A program made the translations under genes and the position numbers. The notes beneath the pieces were generated by a model. The model was not told the origin of the DNA. It worked only from the letters and a program-made list of their open reading frames with translations, and made no database searches. 64,000 bases of DNA from Pseudonocardia alaniniphila (lineage in GTDB: Bacteria; Actinomycetota; Actinomycetes; Mycobacteriales; Pseudonocardiaceae), in NCBI RefSeq assembly GCF_022524485.1, contig NZ_JAKXMK010000012.1, positions 1 to 64,000 on the forward strand. Direction: 5' to 3'. Shown here piece after piece: positions 1 through 10,036 of the stretch; within the stretch, counting starts at the first letter, position 1, and every line of letters starts with the position of its first letter.

Positions 1-1
1 C

Positions 2-175
2 CGCAAGGTCGAGGAGCCGGTGATCGAGCTGGCCTCGGACTACCCGGTGCCACCGCTGGACCTGACGGTGCCCACACCGTCGCGCCACAAGCTACGCCCG
101 CGCGCAATGGACGCCGAACCGGAACGAAAGCCGGTTCTGACGGGTGGTTCCTCCAAGGAGACCGACGATGTTTGA
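2..175 (+). CDS. nuoH: NADH-quinone oxidoreductase subunit H, C-terminal end (partial)
   Basis: The window opens inside a reading frame whose last 57 residues are visible. They form a hydrophilic, proline- and charge-rich tail ([10 protein letters not shown] then [10 protein letters not shown]). The stop TGA at 173-175 overlaps the nuoI start by eight bases. Position directly before nuoI identifies it as nuoH, the membrane subunit of complex I at the quinone site. The conserved membrane part lies outside the window, so the call rests mainly on gene order. Confidence 0.75.
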   Translation, partial: RKVEEPVIELASDYPVPPLDLTVPTPSRHKLRPRAMDAEPERKPVLTGGSSKETDDV

Positions 176-710
176 GTTCTTCAAGGGCTTCGGTGTCACC
201 TTCTCGACGATGTTCAAGAAGGTCGTCACCGAGGAGTACCCGGAGAACTTCCCCCCGGCCGCGCCGCGGTACCACGGCCGCCACCAGCTCAACCGGCATC
301 CGGACGGGCTGGAGAAGTGCGTGGGCTGCGAGCTGTGCGCCTGGGCGTGCCCGGCCGACGCGATCTACGTGGAGGGCGGGGACAACACCGAGGAGGAGCG
401 CTACTCCCCGGGTGAGCGTTACGGCGCGATCTACCAGATCAACTACCTGCGCTGCATCGGGTGCGGGCTCTGCATCGAGGCCTGCCCCACCCGCTCGTTG
501 ACGATGACCAACTTCTACGAGATGGCCGACGACAACAGGCAGGACCTGATCTACACGAAGGAGCAGTTGCTCGCGCCGCTCCTGCCCGGCATGGAGCAGC
601 CGCCGCACCCGATGCGCCTGGGCAAGGACGAGCAGGACTACTACGTCCAGGGTCCGCAGCTGGCGCGGAAGAACCCGGAGACCGACCCGGTGGGGGAGCA
701 GGTCAGATGA
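168..710 (+). CDS. nuoI: NADH-quinone oxidoreductase subunit I (two 4Fe-4S clusters)
   Basis: 180 residues. Two classic 4Fe-4S motifs are visible: [12 protein letters not shown] near residue 54 and [12 protein letters not shown] near residue 98. NuoI carries electrons through clusters N6a and N6b from the peripheral arm towards quinone at the membrane junction. The start ATG at 168 has AAGGAG at 155-160 and sits inside the end of nuoH, so the two are translationally coupled. A longer upstream reading is possible but has no ribosome site. The stop overlaps nuoJ by four bases (ATGA). Length and motifs fit the family well. Confidence 0.97.
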   Translation: MFEFFKGFGVTFSTMFKKVVTEEYPENFPPAAPRYHGRHQLNRHPDGLEKCVGCELCAWACPADAIYVEGGDNTEEERYSPGERYGAIYQINYLRCIGCGLCIEACPTRSLTMTNFYEMADDNRQDLIYTKEQLLAPLLPGMEQPPHPMRLGKDEQDYYVQGPQLARKNPETDPVGEQVR

Positions 711-1591
711 GCGTGCTCGCACAAGCACTGCCGATGCTCGGGGCCGCAAGCGCCCCTTCGGAGCTGATGCTCGGGGCCGCAAGCGCCCCTTCGGCAGACA
801 CCGTCGGTGTCGGCGAGGCCGTCGTCTTCTGGATTCTCGGCCCGATCGCGCTTGCCGGCGCGCTCGGCATGGTGTTCGCCCGCAACGCCGTGCACTCGGC
901 GCTGGCGCTGGTGGGCACGATGTTCTGCCTTGCTGTCTTCTACATCGTGCAGCAGGCGCCGTTCCTCGGCTTCGTGCAGATCATCGTCTACACCGGCGCG
1001 ATCATGATGCTGTTCCTGTTCGTGCTGATGCTGGTCGGCAGGGACAGCTCCGACTCGGTCGTCGAGGTGCTGCGCGGTCAGCGGCTGGCGGCGCTCTGTC
1101 TGGGCGTCGGGCTGGCGGTGCTGCTGGTGGCCGCCATCGGGCGCTCGCTCACCTCCGTCACGTCGGTGGGGCTCGCCGCGAACGGCGCGGGCTACAGCGG
1201 CAACGTCACCGGGCTCGGCGCGCTGATCTTCACCAAGTACCTCTTCGCCTTCGAGCTCACGTCCGCGCTGCTCATCACCGCGGCGCTCGGCGCGATGGTG
1301 CTGGCGTTCGCGCAGGGCAAGAGCCACGCCAAGCGCGGCCAGCGCGAGACCGTCGAAGCCCGGCTCCGGGGCGAGCACGACCGGATCTCGCCGCTGCCCG
1401 GTCCCGGTGTGTACGCCACGGCCAACTCGGTGGCCGTCCCGGCTGTGCTGCCGGACGGTTCGATCGCCCCCGAGTCGCTCTCGGCGATCATCGACGGCAC
1501 CCGCGTGGAGCCCGTCGACGAACCGCACCCGGACGCCCACGCCCTCACCGGTTCCCGGTCCACCGACGACACCTCCGAGGAGACCCGGTGA
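707..1591 (+). CDS. nuoJ: NADH-quinone oxidoreductase subunit J
   Basis: 294 residues. NuoJ is a membrane subunit of complex I, and five hydrophobic helices follow residue 38, with the conserved [10 protein letters not shown] stretch in the third. The start ATG overlaps the nuoI stop and the end overlaps the nuoK GTG start. The N-terminus is odd: a 33-bp unit occurs twice in tandem (733-794), encoding two copies of LGAASAPS ahead of the first helix. A hydrophilic tail of about 85 residues follows the last helix, as in other actinobacterial NuoJ proteins. The core is canonical; only the N-terminal repeat is unusual. Confidence 0.95.
   Translation: MSVLAQALPMLGAASAPSELMLGAASAPSADTVGVGEAVVFWILGPIALAGALGMVFARNAVHSALALVGTMFCLAVFYIVQQAPFLGFVQIIVYTGAIMMLFLFVLMLVGRDSSDSVVEVLRGQRLAALCLGVGLAVLLVAAIGRSLTSVTSVGLAANGAGYSGNVTGLGALIFTKYLFAFELTSALLITAALGAMVLAFAQGKSHAKRGQRETVEARLRGEHDRISPLPGPGVYATANSVAVPAVLPDGSIAPESLSAIIDGTRVEPVDEPHPDAHALTGSRSTDDTSEETR
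733..794 (+). repeat. 33-bp tandem duplication inside nuoJ
   Basis: Two identical 29-bp copies (733-761 and 766-794) are separated by four bases, giving a 33-bp period that keeps the frame. The repeat contains a self-complementary core, GGGGCCGCAAGCGCCCC, so each copy can form a small hairpin. It encodes Ala/Ser/Pro-rich residues before the first membrane helix of NuoJ. Confidence 0.85.
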
Positions 1592-1887
1592 GCCCCACCT
1601 ACTACCTGTTGCTCTCGGCGCTGCTGTTCTCCATCGGCGCGGTGGGCGTGCTGGTGCGGCGCAACGCGATCGTCGTGTTCATGTGCATCGAGCTGATGCT
1701 CAACGCCGTGAACCTGAGCCTGGTGACATTCGCGCGGATCAACGGCCAGCTCGACGGCCAGGTGATGGCGTTCTTCGTGATGGTCGTGGCGGCCGCCGAG
1801 GTCGTGGTCGGTCTCGCGATCATCATGTCGATCTTCCGCACCCGCCGGACCGCGTCGGTCGACGACGCGAACCTGCTCAAGTACTGA
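1588..1887 (+). CDS. nuoK: NADH-quinone oxidoreductase subunit K
   Basis: 99 residues, the usual NuoK length, with three membrane helices. The second helix carries the conserved glutamate of the proton path in [10 protein letters not shown] near residue 35, and a second conserved glutamate follows in [11 protein letters not shown]. NuoK is an MrpC-like subunit of the antiporter-type membrane arm. The GTG start overlaps the nuoJ stop by four bases, showing coupled translation. Confidence 0.96.
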   Translation: MSPTYYLLLSALLFSIGAVGVLVRRNAIVVFMCIELMLNAVNLSLVTFARINGQLDGQVMAFFVMVVAAAEVVVGLAIIMSIFRTRRTASVDDANLLKY

Positions 1888-1902
1888 GACTAGGAGCTCC
1901 CC

Positions 1903-2013
1903 GTGCTCACCCCGCACCAGTTGCCGCGGTCCCGGCGCGAACGTCGCCGGCCGGCGCCTACTCGTGACGTCCGTGCCGTGATCGGCGCGGCCACCGCCCG
2001 GAGCCCGCGGTGA
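1903..2013 (+). CDS. possible 36-residue leader ORF between nuoK and nuoL
   Basis: A short frame starts at GTG 1903 behind AGGAG (1892-1896) and ends in a TGA that overlaps the nuoL GTG start by four bases. The peptide is Arg- and Pro-rich (it contains [11 protein letters not shown]) and matches no family I recognise. Every other nuo junction here overlaps by four bases, so this ORF may simply carry ribosomes across the 122-bp gap to nuoL. It could also be chance in GC-rich DNA. Confidence 0.35.
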   Translation: MLTPHQLPRSRRERRRPAPTRDVRAVIGAATARSPR

Positions 2014-3977
2014 CCGCCGTGCTGGCCCAGGCCACCGAGCTTCCGGAGGTCGGTGCAGCCACCGGTATGGCCTCACTGGCCTGGCTGCTGTTCACGCTGC
2101 CGGCGCTCGGGGCACTCGTGCTGTTCGTCGCCGGGCGGCGGGCGAACGCGTGGGGCCACATCCTCGGCGTGCTCACCGTCGTCGCGTCGTTCGTCGTCGG
2201 TCTGCTGATCTTCCTCGAGACCGTGTCGCTCGACCCTGCGCAACGCACGCGGGAGCTCTCGCTCTACGACTGGATCTCGGTCGGTTCCCTGCACATCGAC
2301 TTCGGGCTGCGGCTCGACCCGCTGTCGCTGACCTTCGTGCTGCTGATCACCGGTGTCGGATCGCTGATCCACATCTACTCGGTCGGCTACATGAGCCACG
2401 ACCCTGGCAGGCGGCGGTTCTTCGCGCAGCTCAACCTGTTCGTCGCGGCGATGCTGCTGCTCGTCCTGGGCAACAACTTCGTGATGCTCTACCTCGGCTG
2501 GGAAGGCGTCGGTCTGGCGTCCTACCTGCTGATCGGCTTCTACCAGGACCGCCCGTCCGCGGCCACCGCCGCGAAGAAGGCCTTCCTGATGAACCGCGTC
2601 GGTGACGTCGGGCTGGCCCTCGCGATCTTCCTGCTCTGGACGCAGCTGGGCACGATCCAGTACACCGAGGTGTTCGAGCGGATCGGCGAGGTCTCCACGC
2701 CTGCGCTGATCGCCATCACGCTGTTGCTGCTGCTCGGTGCCTGCGGTAAGTCCGGCCAGTTCCCGCTGCAGTCCTGGCTGCCGGACGCGATGGAAGGCCC
2801 CACTCCGGTGTCGGCGCTGATCCACGCGGCCACGATGGTCACCGCCGGCGTGTACCTGATCGCGCGGGCGAGCCCGATCTACAACCTCACGGAGACTGGC
2901 AGGCTGGTCGTCACGCTCGTCGGCGTGATCACGCTCCTGATCGGGGCGATCATCGGGTGCGCCTACGACGACATCAAGAAGGTGCTCGCGTACTCCACGG
3001 TCAGCCAGATCGGCTACATGATCCTCGCGGTCGGCCTCGGACCGGTCGGTTATGCCCTGGGCATCGCCCACCTGCTCGCCCACGGCTTCTTCAAGGCGGG
3101 GCTCTTCCTCGGTGCCGGGTCGGTCATGCACGCGATGCACGACGAGGTCGACATGCGCAGGTTCGGCGGCCTGGCCAAGTACATGCCGATCACGTTCGTG
3201 ACGTTCGGACTCGGCTACCTCGCGCTGATCGGCTTCCCCGGCCTGTCCGGCTACTTCACCAAGGACGCGATTATCGAGGCCGCGTTCACGGCTCCGGGCT
3301 GGCAGGGCTGGGTGTTCGGGCTCTCGGCCGCGATCGCGGCCGGTATCACCGCCTTCTACATGACCCGCCTGATGCTGATGACCTTCTTCGGCAAGAAGCG
3401 CTGGGAGGAGCTCCGCACAGCCGACGGCGAGGAGTACCACCCGCACGAGTCGCCGCCCTCGATGACCGGGCCGATGATCGTGCTCGCGATCGGGTCGGTC
3501 TTCGCAGGCTTCCTGCTCACCTACAACAACGTGCTGGCCACCTGGCTGGCCCCGTCGGTCGGCGAGCAGGTGGAGCCGGAGCACGCCGCCCTGTCGCACA
3601 CCGAGGTCACGATCCTCACCCTCGTGCTCGCCGCGCTGGGTGTGCTGATCGCCTACCTGCTGGTCGGCAGGCGGCCCACACCCGTCGAACGGCCCGAGCC
3701 GGTGTCGCTTCCCGTTCGGGCGGCCCGGCGTGACCTGTACGCCAACGCGATCAACGAGACGCTCATCGCGCGGCCGGGCACCTGGCTCACCCGCGCGCTG
3801 GTCTACGTCGACAACCGCGGGGTCGACGGCCTGGTCAACGGCACGGCCGCGTTCCTGGGCGGCAGCTCGGGCCGCCTGCGCAGGCTGCAGACCGGGTTCG
3901 TGCGCTCCTACGCGCTGTCGATGCTCGGCGGCTCGGTGCTCGTCGTGGCGGCGCTCCTGGCGGTGCGGTTCTCATGA
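2010..3977 (+). CDS. nuoL: NADH-quinone oxidoreductase subunit L
   Basis: 655 residues, the expected size for NuoL, the distal antiporter-like proton pump of complex I. Conserved stretches seen include [19 protein letters not shown] (about residue 155), the broken-helix region with [21 protein letters not shown] (about 257) and the lysine/histidine proton-path segments [15 protein letters not shown] and [14 protein letters not shown]. The C-terminal part contains the long lateral helix. The GTG start is coupled to the small upstream ORF, and the stop overlaps the nuoM ATG. Nothing looks damaged. Confidence 0.97.
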   Translation: MTAVLAQATELPEVGAATGMASLAWLLFTLPALGALVLFVAGRRANAWGHILGVLTVVASFVVGLLIFLETVSLDPAQRTRELSLYDWISVGSLHIDFGLRLDPLSLTFVLLITGVGSLIHIYSVGYMSHDPGRRRFFAQLNLFVAAMLLLVLGNNFVMLYLGWEGVGLASYLLIGFYQDRPSAATAAKKAFLMNRVGDVGLALAIFLLWTQLGTIQYTEVFERIGEVSTPALIAITLLLLLGACGKSGQFPLQSWLPDAMEGPTPVSALIHAATMVTAGVYLIARASPIYNLTETGRLVVTLVGVITLLIGAIIGCAYDDIKKVLAYSTVSQIGYMILAVGLGPVGYALGIAHLLAHGFFKAGLFLGAGSVMHAMHDEVDMRRFGGLAKYMPITFVTFGLGYLALIGFPGLSGYFTKDAIIEAAFTAPGWQGWVFGLSAAIAAGITAFYMTRLMLMTFFGKKRWEELRTADGEEYHPHESPPSMTGPMIVLAIGSVFAGFLLTYNNVLATWLAPSVGEQVEPEHAALSHTEVTILTLVLAALGVLIAYLLVGRRPTPVERPEPVSLPVRAARRDLYANAINETLIARPGTWLTRALVYVDNRGVDGLVNGTAAFLGGSSGRLRRLQTGFVRSYALSMLGGSVLVVAALLAVRFS

Positions 3978-5605
3978 ACGCCGGTTCCGTGAACTCAGGA
4001 GGAAGCGTGTTGCTCCTCGTTCTTCTGCTCCTTCCGCTCATCGGCGCGCTCGTGGTGGCGCCGATGAAGGAGAACCCGCGGCTGGCCAGGCTCGTCGCGC
4101 TCGGGTTCGCGCTGGTGGAGCTCGTGATCACCGCGATCACCTGGCTCTCCTACTCGGTGGCCGACGCCGCGAACGGCACGCGGTTCCAGTTCGAGCTCTC
4201 GGTGCCGTGGATCCCCGCCTTCGGCACACGGTTCGCGCTCGGCATCGACGGAATCGCGCTGGTGATGCTGGCCCTGATCGCCGTGCTGGTGCCGATCGTG
4301 ATGGCGTTCTCCTGGGAGGAGAAGCTCCCGGAGGGCCGCACGAGGTCGGGCTTCTTCGCGCTGCTGCTCGCCACCCAGGGCCTGCTGGTCGGCGTCTTCG
4401 CCGCCACCGACGTGTTCCTGTTCTACGTGTTCTTCGAGGCCATGCTGATCCCGATGTACTTCATGATCGGGCGGTTCGGCGGCCCGCGCAGGCAGTACGC
4501 GGCGGTCAAGTTCTTCCTGTACTCGCTGCTCGGCGGGCTGATCATGCTCGCCTCGGTGATCGGCCTCTTCGTCGCGAGCGGCGAGCAGCTCGGGCAGGGC
4601 ACCTTCACCTGGACCGAACTGCAGCGGATGGCGGCGTCGCTGCCGGAGTCCACGCAGATCTGGCTCTTCCTGGGCTTCTTCGTCGCGTTCGCGATCAAGG
4701 CACCGCTGGTGCCGTTCCACACCTGGCTGCCCGACGCCGGTGCCGAGGCACCGGTCGGCGCGGGCGTGCTGCTCGTCGGCGTGCTGGACAAGGTCGGCAC
4801 CTTCGGCTTCCTGCGCTACTGCCTCCCGCTGTTCCCGCTCGCGTCACAGCAGCTCGCGCCGCTGGTGCTCACCCTGGCCGTGATCGGGATCCTGTACGGC
4901 GGCCTGCTCGCCGTGGGGCAGACGGACATGAAGCGGTTCGTCGCCTACACCTCGATCGCGCACTTCGGGTTCATCGCGCTCGGGATCTTCGCGTTCTCCA
5001 CGCAGGCCTTCGCGGGGTCCACGCTGTACATGGTCAACCACGGCATCTCGACGGGGATGCTGTTCATCGTGGTCGGCCTGCTCATCGTGCGTGGCGGGTC
5101 GCGGCTGGTCACCGACTACGGGGGCGTCCACAAGCTCGCCCCGCTGCTGGCCGGCACGTTCCTGCTCGCCGGGCTCTCGTCGCTGGCGCTGCCGGGCACC
5201 AACTCGTTCGTCAGCGAGTTCCTGGTGCTCGTCGGCTCCTACCCGCGCGAGCCCGTGTACACGATCCTGGCCACCGTCGGCATCATCTTCGCGGCGCTCT
5301 ACGTGCTGTGGATGTACCAGCGCACCATGCAGGGCCCGGTGCGCGGCGCCGCCGTTCTCGGCGCGCTGGAGCGTGCGGGTGGTGGCCCGGGCACCATGCT
5401 CGACCCCGGCGTCGCCGCCAAGCGCGGCGGATCCGGGTTCCCGGACCTGTCGAAGCGTGAGATCGGCGTGCTGACGCCGCTGATCGTGCTGATCGTCCTG
5501 CTCGGGTTCTTCCCGGGTCCGGTGCTCGACGTCATCAACCCGTCCGTGGTGGCCACCATGAACGAAGTGGGTCTCGCCGACCCGGTGGGAGGACAGTCCC
5601 GGTGA
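3974..5605 (+). CDS. nuoM: NADH-quinone oxidoreductase subunit M
   Basis: 543 residues, an antiporter-like proton-pumping subunit of the complex I membrane arm. Recognisable segments are [34 protein letters not shown] and the proton-path region [14 protein letters not shown]. Two starts are possible: ATG 3974, which overlaps the nuoL stop, and GTG 4007, which follows AGGAGG (3997-4002) and opens directly onto the first hydrophobic helix. The second avoids an eleven-residue hydrophilic extension and may be the real one. The end overlaps the nuoN GTG start. Confidence 0.96.
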   Translation: MNAGSVNSGGSVLLLVLLLLPLIGALVVAPMKENPRLARLVALGFALVELVITAITWLSYSVADAANGTRFQFELSVPWIPAFGTRFALGIDGIALVMLALIAVLVPIVMAFSWEEKLPEGRTRSGFFALLLATQGLLVGVFAATDVFLFYVFFEAMLIPMYFMIGRFGGPRRQYAAVKFFLYSLLGGLIMLASVIGLFVASGEQLGQGTFTWTELQRMAASLPESTQIWLFLGFFVAFAIKAPLVPFHTWLPDAGAEAPVGAGVLLVGVLDKVGTFGFLRYCLPLFPLASQQLAPLVLTLAVIGILYGGLLAVGQTDMKRFVAYTSIAHFGFIALGIFAFSTQAFAGSTLYMVNHGISTGMLFIVVGLLIVRGGSRLVTDYGGVHKLAPLLAGTFLLAGLSSLALPGTNSFVSEFLVLVGSYPREPVYTILATVGIIFAALYVLWMYQRTMQGPVRGAAVLGALERAGGGPGTMLDPGVAAKRGGSGFPDLSKREIGVLTPLIVLIVLLGFFPGPVLDVINPSVVATMNEVGLADPVGGQSR

Positions 5606-7209
5606 GCAGCCTGGCTCAGGCGCCCCTGATGGCGCCGCCCATCGACTACGCGGCGATCGCGCCGCTGCTGATCGTGCTCGCCGCGGCGTGCATCTCCGTG
5701 CTGGTGGAGGCGTTCCTCCCACGCCACCAGCGCTGGCCCGCCCAGGTGACGCTGTCGGTCGTCGCCGTCGGCGCGGCCGGGCTCGCGCTCGGCCTGTACG
5801 CAGGCGGCACTCCCGACGGCATCACCACGCTGGCCGACGCGCTGGCGGTGGACCGGCCCACACTCTTCCTGTGGGGCACGCTGCTCGCGCTCGGCCTCGG
5901 CGGCATCCTGCTGATCGCCGACCGTTCCGTGGAGCCCGGCGGGGCGTTCATCGCCTCGGCGGCGTCGCGGGCCGCGGTCGGTGCCGGCGGTGGTGGCGGT
6001 ACCGGCGGCGGAAGGCTCGACCTCCCGGAGGACCGCTCCTACGGCACGCCGGGCCTCGCGCCCACCATGCAGACCGAGGTCTTCCCGTTCACGCTGTTCG
6101 CGCTCGGCGGGATGATGGCGTTCGTCGCCGCGAACGACCTGCTCACGATGTTCGTCGCGCTCGAGGTGCTGTCGCTCCCGCTCTACCTGATGTGCGGGCT
6201 CGCCCGGCGCAGGCGGCTGCTCTCGCAGGAGGCGGCGGTCAAGTACTTCCTGCTCGGCGCGTTCGCGTCCGCCTTCTTCCTGTACGGCCTCGCGTTGATC
6301 TACGGCTACGCGGGCTCGGTGCGGTTCACCGACATCGCCACCGCGGCCGCCGGTTCGGCACGGTCCGACGCGCTGCTGCTCGGCGGGCTCGCCCTTCTCG
6401 TCGTCGGCCTGATGTTCAAGGGCTCGGTGGCGCCGTTCCACACCTGGACGCCGGACGTCTACCAGGGCGCACCCACACCCGTCACGGCGTTCATGGCGGC
6501 CTGCACCAAGGTTGCTGCGTTCGGCGCCATCCTGCGGGTGCTGCACGTGGCATTCGGGGACACGCGGTGGGAGTGGCGCGGGGTGCTCTGGGCGATCGCC
6601 ATCGTGTCGATGGTGATCGGCGCTGTGCTCGGTCTCACACAGACCGACATGAAGCGGATGATCGCCTACTCATCCATCGCGCACGCCGGATTCCTGCTGC
6701 TCGGTGCGATCTCGATCACAGAGCAGGGCGTCTCGAGCACGCTGTTCTACCTGCTGGCCTACGGCTTCACCACGCTCGCCGTGTTCGCCGTGATCAGCCT
6801 GGTCCGCAATGCCGACGGCGAGGCCACTCACCTCTCCCAGTGGGCCGGGCTCGGCAAGCGGTCCCCGGTGGTGGCCGGCGTGATGACGTTCCTCCTCCTC
6901 GCGCTCGCCGGAATCCCGCTGACCAGCGGATTCACCGCCAAGTTCGCTGTGTTCTCCGCGGCGCTCTCCGACGGGATGGCCCCGCTCGTGGTGATCGCGC
7001 TGGTGGCGAGCGCCGTCGCCGCGTTCTTCTACGTCCGTGTGATCGTGCTGATGTACTTCAGCGAGCCTGCCGTCGACGGTCCGACCGTCACCGTGCCCGG
7101 AGCGTTCACCACCGCGGCCATCACCCTCGGTGTGCTGATCACACTGCTGCTCGGAATCGTTCCGACACTGGCCTTGGACTGGGCAGGTGGCGGCGGGTTC
7201 GTAGGGTAG
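5602..7209 (+). CDS. nuoN: NADH-quinone oxidoreductase subunit N
   Basis: 535 residues, the third antiporter-like subunit of complex I. Conserved stretches include MFVALEVLSLPLYLMCGLAR, VAPFHTWTPDVYQGAPTPVT and DMKRMIAYSSIAHAGF. A glycine-rich loop, AVGAGGGGGTGGG, lies near residues 121-133 between early helices, an insertion of a kind seen in actinobacterial NuoN. The GTG start overlaps the nuoM stop. This is the last nuo gene; the next gene starts 80 bp later and could share the transcript. Confidence 0.96.
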   Translation: MSSLAQAPLMAPPIDYAAIAPLLIVLAAACISVLVEAFLPRHQRWPAQVTLSVVAVGAAGLALGLYAGGTPDGITTLADALAVDRPTLFLWGTLLALGLGGILLIADRSVEPGGAFIASAASRAAVGAGGGGGTGGGRLDLPEDRSYGTPGLAPTMQTEVFPFTLFALGGMMAFVAANDLLTMFVALEVLSLPLYLMCGLARRRRLLSQEAAVKYFLLGAFASAFFLYGLALIYGYAGSVRFTDIATAAAGSARSDALLLGGLALLVVGLMFKGSVAPFHTWTPDVYQGAPTPVTAFMAACTKVAAFGAILRVLHVAFGDTRWEWRGVLWAIAIVSMVIGAVLGLTQTDMKRMIAYSSIAHAGFLLLGAISITEQGVSSTLFYLLAYGFTTLAVFAVISLVRNADGEATHLSQWAGLGKRSPVVAGVMTFLLLALAGIPLTSGFTAKFAVFSAALSDGMAPLVVIALVASAVAAFFYVRVIVLMYFSEPAVDGPTVTVPGAFTTAAITLGVLITLLLGIVPTLALDWAGGGGFVG

Positions 7210-7289
7210 GTACGTCATCGAGCTCGCGGGCTCACACTGAACACAGCAGTGACGCTGAGGCGGCCGACGAGCGTCACCGAGGAGCGTGC

Positions 7290-8291
7290 GTGGGTACGAA
7301 TGCGATTATGGGTGTCGAGCTCGGCGACGCCGAGCTTGCCGCGGCCACTGCCACAGGTCTGGACAGGGTCGAGGAGCTGCTGCGCCGTGAGGTGCGCAGC
7401 GACTACGGGTTCGTCACCGAGACGTCGCTGCATCTCATCGATGCGGGCGGCAAGCGGTTCCGCCCACTGTTCACGCTGCTCGGGGCGCAGATCGGGCCGC
7501 ACCCGGACGTGCCAGAGGTGATCACGGCCGCGGCCGTCGTCGAACTGATCCATCTGGCGACGCTCTATCACGACGACGTCATGGACTCGGCCACGATGCG
7601 CCGCGGGGCGGAGAGCGCCAACTCGCGGTGGGACAACAGCGTCGCGATCCTCACCGGCGACTTCCTGTTCGCCCACGCCTCCCGCCTCGTCGCGGATCTC
7701 GGGCCCGACGCCGTGCGCATCATCGCCGAGACGTTCGCCGAGCTGGTGACGGGCCAGATGCGGGAGACCCGTGGCCCGCGCCCCGGCGAGGACCCTGTGC
7801 AGCACTACCTGCAGGTGATCGCGGAGAAGACCGGGTCGCTGATCGCCACCTCCGGCCGGTACGGCGGCATGTTCTCGGGCTGCCCGCCCGAGCACGTGGA
7901 CGCACTGCAGCGCTTCGGGGCCACCATCGGCACCGCCTTCCAGATCTCGGACGACATCATCGACATCGCGTCGGCATCGGACAGGTCCGGCAAGACTCCC
8001 GGCACCGACCTGCGCGAGGGCGTGCTCACGCTGCCGATGCTGTACGCGCTGCAGGACACCGGTGCGGACGCCGACCGGCTCCGGGTGCTGCTGGCGCGGC
8101 CGCTCACCGACGACGCCGAGGTCGACGAGGCGCTCGCCCTCTTGCGTACGGGTTCCGGGCTCGAGCGCGCGCGCACGATGCTCGCCGCCGAAGCCGCGAG
8201 CGCCCGCGCAGAGCTCGGGAAGCTCCCGGAGAGCCCCGCCGCCGAGGCTCTCGCCTCCCTCACCACCTACGTGGTGGATCGCACGGGCTGA
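7290..8291 (+). CDS. polyprenyl diphosphate synthase (trans-isoprenyl chain elongation)
   Basis: 333 residues. Both aspartate-rich motifs of trans-prenyltransferases are present: DDVMD at about residue 95 and DDIID at about 216, with GGKRFRP upstream. These bind Mg-diphosphate while isopentenyl units are added. The position behind the nuo operon suggests it makes the long side chain of menaquinone, the electron acceptor of complex I; this is inference. The start GTG 7290 follows GGAG with five bases between; ATG 7308 is a weaker alternative. The 3' end overlaps the convergent RarD gene by 25 bp. Confidence 0.9.
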   Translation: MGTNAIMGVELGDAELAAATATGLDRVEELLRREVRSDYGFVTETSLHLIDAGGKRFRPLFTLLGAQIGPHPDVPEVITAAAVVELIHLATLYHDDVMDSATMRRGAESANSRWDNSVAILTGDFLFAHASRLVADLGPDAVRIIAETFAELVTGQMRETRGPRPGEDPVQHYLQVIAEKTGSLIATSGRYGGMFSGCPPEHVDALQRFGATIGTAFQISDDIIDIASASDRSGKTPGTDLREGVLTLPMLYALQDTGADADRLRVLLARPLTDDAEVDEALALLRTGSGLERARTMLAAEAASARAELGKLPESPAAEALASLTTYVVDRTG

Positions 8292-9196
8292 CGCTCCGTC
8301 AGGCGATCTCGACCCGCGCGGGCGGCCCGCACCAGGTCGACGGTGAGGATCGCGAGCGCCAGCCACACCAGGGCGAAGCCGGCCCAGCGCACGGCCGGCA
8401 TCGCCTCGCCGACGACCAGCACACCCCAGAGGAACTGCAGCGTCGGCGTCAGGTACATGAGGGTGCCGAGCGTGGTGAGCGGGATCCGGCGGGCAGCGGC
8501 GCCGTAGAGCACCAGCGGGAGCGCGGTGACGGGGCCTGCCGCGATGAGCAGCACGATGTGCCACGCACCGTGGTTCAGGAGCGTGCCGGTCCCGCCGATC
8601 TGCAGCACCACGATCAGCACAGCCGCGAGCGGGCCCAGCACCACGCCCTCGGCCGTGAGGCCGGCGGCTGAGCTCAGCGGAACCGCCTTCTTCAGCAGTC
8701 CGTACACACCGAACGAGACAGCGAGCGCCAGCCCGAGCCACGGTGGGCTGCCGTTGCTGACACTGATGATCAGCACGGCCGAGGTGGCGACGGCCAACGC
8801 CACCCATTCCAGAACACGTGGCCGCTCGCGCAGCACCACGACCCCGAGCAGCACGCTGACAAGGGGGCTCATGTAATAGCCGAGCGCGATCTCGACGACA
8901 TGCCCGATCGCGACGCCGTAGATGAACACGCCCCAGTTCACGGCGATGCACACCGCTGCCGCCGTGACCGTCAGCCAGTGGCGAAGCGCGAGCCCGCGCA
9001 GGTCGGACCAGCGGTGCAGCAGTGACAGCACCACGGCCATCAGCACGAGCGTCCACAGGATCCGGTGGGCGAGCACCTCGATCGGTGCTGCCGGGTCGAG
9101 GAGTGGCCAGAACGCCGGGAAGAGCCCCCACGTCACGTACGCCCCGACGCCGAGCAGCACGCCGCGACGATCGAGATGGGTGAACGGGGCAGTCAC
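8267..9196 (-). CDS. rarD: RarD-type EamA-family permease
   Basis: 309 residues with about ten hydrophobic segments in two five-helix halves, the EamA/DMT transporter layout. The N-terminal GVGAYVTWGLFPAFWPLL followed by LAHRILWTLVLM is typical of RarD, first described as a chloramphenicol-sensitivity protein; the natural substrate is not known. The start ATG at 9196 has no strong ribosome site. The gene is convergent with the polyprenyl synthase and their ends overlap. Confidence 0.88.
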   Translation of the reverse strand: MTAPFTHLDRRGVLLGVGAYVTWGLFPAFWPLLDPAAPIEVLAHRILWTLVLMAVVLSLLHRWSDLRGLALRHWLTVTAAAVCIAVNWGVFIYGVAIGHVVEIALGYYMSPLVSVLLGVVVLRERPRVLEWVALAVATSAVLIISVSNGSPPWLGLALAVSFGVYGLLKKAVPLSSAAGLTAEGVVLGPLAAVLIVVLQIGGTGTLLNHGAWHIVLLIAAGPVTALPLVLYGAAARRIPLTTLGTLMYLTPTLQFLWGVLVVGEAMPAVRWAGFALVWLALAILTVDLVRAARAGRDRLTERQPVRSTT

Positions 9197-9333
9197 CCTC
9201 CTATCAGAACATTCGACGGACGGCGCTCTCCTGGCGCCACCGGTGTCACATTGCGTCCGGTCACCGCTCCTGAGGGCGGTTCGGGCCGAACGGGTGGTGG
9301 CCGTGCACTGTTCGTGTCGATTCGCCGAGAACT

Positions 9334-9349
9334 TTCACCCGCGGGTGAA
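9334..9349. promoter_or_regulatory. perfect 16-bp palindrome, possible operator
   Basis: TTCACCCGCGGGTGAA is a perfect palindrome in the spacer between the divergent rarD (start 9196) and the gene at 9441. It lies 92 bp before the latter's start and is a plausible dimeric-regulator site. No matching regulator is visible nearby. Confidence 0.35.
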
Positions 9350-9440
9350 CCCTCCGACATGGTCCGATCGAGGGAGGGCGATGCGCGTAGCGAGCGCGGG
9401 TCCTGACGTGCCGAGATCGTCGTCTCGAGGGGGAAACGGC

Positions 9441-9962
9441 ATGTGGTGGCTGGTCGGCCAGGTGTGGCTCCTGTGCGCGATCGCGTTCCTCGCCGGGGCG
9501 GGTGTGACGTGGCTGGTGTTCGTGCGGCCTGCGGTGCCGCTCCGCCCTACGGTCCTGCCCGGGCCCACGGGAATGGCGCCGTGGTCGGGTCCAGCGCCGC
9601 CGCCCCCATGCCCCGCGACCCCGCCACCGACCGAGCAGCAGGAGCCGTTCCGACCCCCCGCCGACCCGGCTCTCGCAGTACTCGATCACGAGCGGGAGGT
9701 CGCCGGTCGCGAACAGGAGCTCGCGCGGCGCCGTAGGAGCATCGGCGCGGCTGCGGCAGCCGCGCTCGACGGGCTCGGCGTGGCTCCGGCGTCCCGGCCG
9801 TCCCCCGAACGTCCCGGATCGGACGGCTCCGCCTGTGCGAAGGACGATGCACGAGCGGACGGACGGGCTCAGGCCGGCGCCACACCCCAGCGGCCGCGCA
9901 GGGCGACCACGCCGTCCGAGATACCGCCGCAGCGAGCTCCGGTGGAGCCGGCGCCGCCCTGA
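9441..9962 (+). CDS. small membrane-anchored protein of unknown function
   Basis: 173 residues. One N-terminal membrane segment (about residues 5-27) is followed by a Pro-rich linker and a charged stretch with REVAGREQELARRRR near residue 85, probably a short coiled helix, then a disordered Pro/Ala/Arg tail. The ATG at 9441 follows GAGGGGG. No family is recognised. It looks like a single-span protein with an intrinsically disordered cytoplasmic part. It is convergent with korB across a strong hairpin. Confidence 0.6.
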   Translation: MWWLVGQVWLLCAIAFLAGAGVTWLVFVRPAVPLRPTVLPGPTGMAPWSGPAPPPPCPATPPPTEQQEPFRPPADPALAVLDHEREVAGREQELARRRRSIGAAAAAALDGLGVAPASRPSPERPGSDGSACAKDDARADGRAQAGATPQRPRRATTPSEIPPQRAPVEPAPP

Positions 9963-9981
9963 CCGATGCCACGAACGCAAA

Positions 9982-10012
9982 GGGCCGGCCGACCGGATCG
10001 GTCGGCCGGCCC
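9982..10012. terminator. bidirectional hairpin terminator
   Basis: A perfect 14-bp stem (9982-9995 with 9999-10012) closes on a three-base GAT loop, midway between the convergent ends of the 9441 gene and korB. There is no clear U-tract, which is usual for high-GC actinomycetes. Confidence 0.8.
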
Positions 10013-10036
10013 GAAGCGGTCGGTCTCTCGCGTGCG

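Noticed and set aside
2073..3599. 508-codon open frame on the minus strand across nuoL
   Set aside because: It is a shadow of nuoL in GC-rich DNA: the sequence is Arg/Glu/Gln/Asp repeats with no motif, and nuoL is certain.
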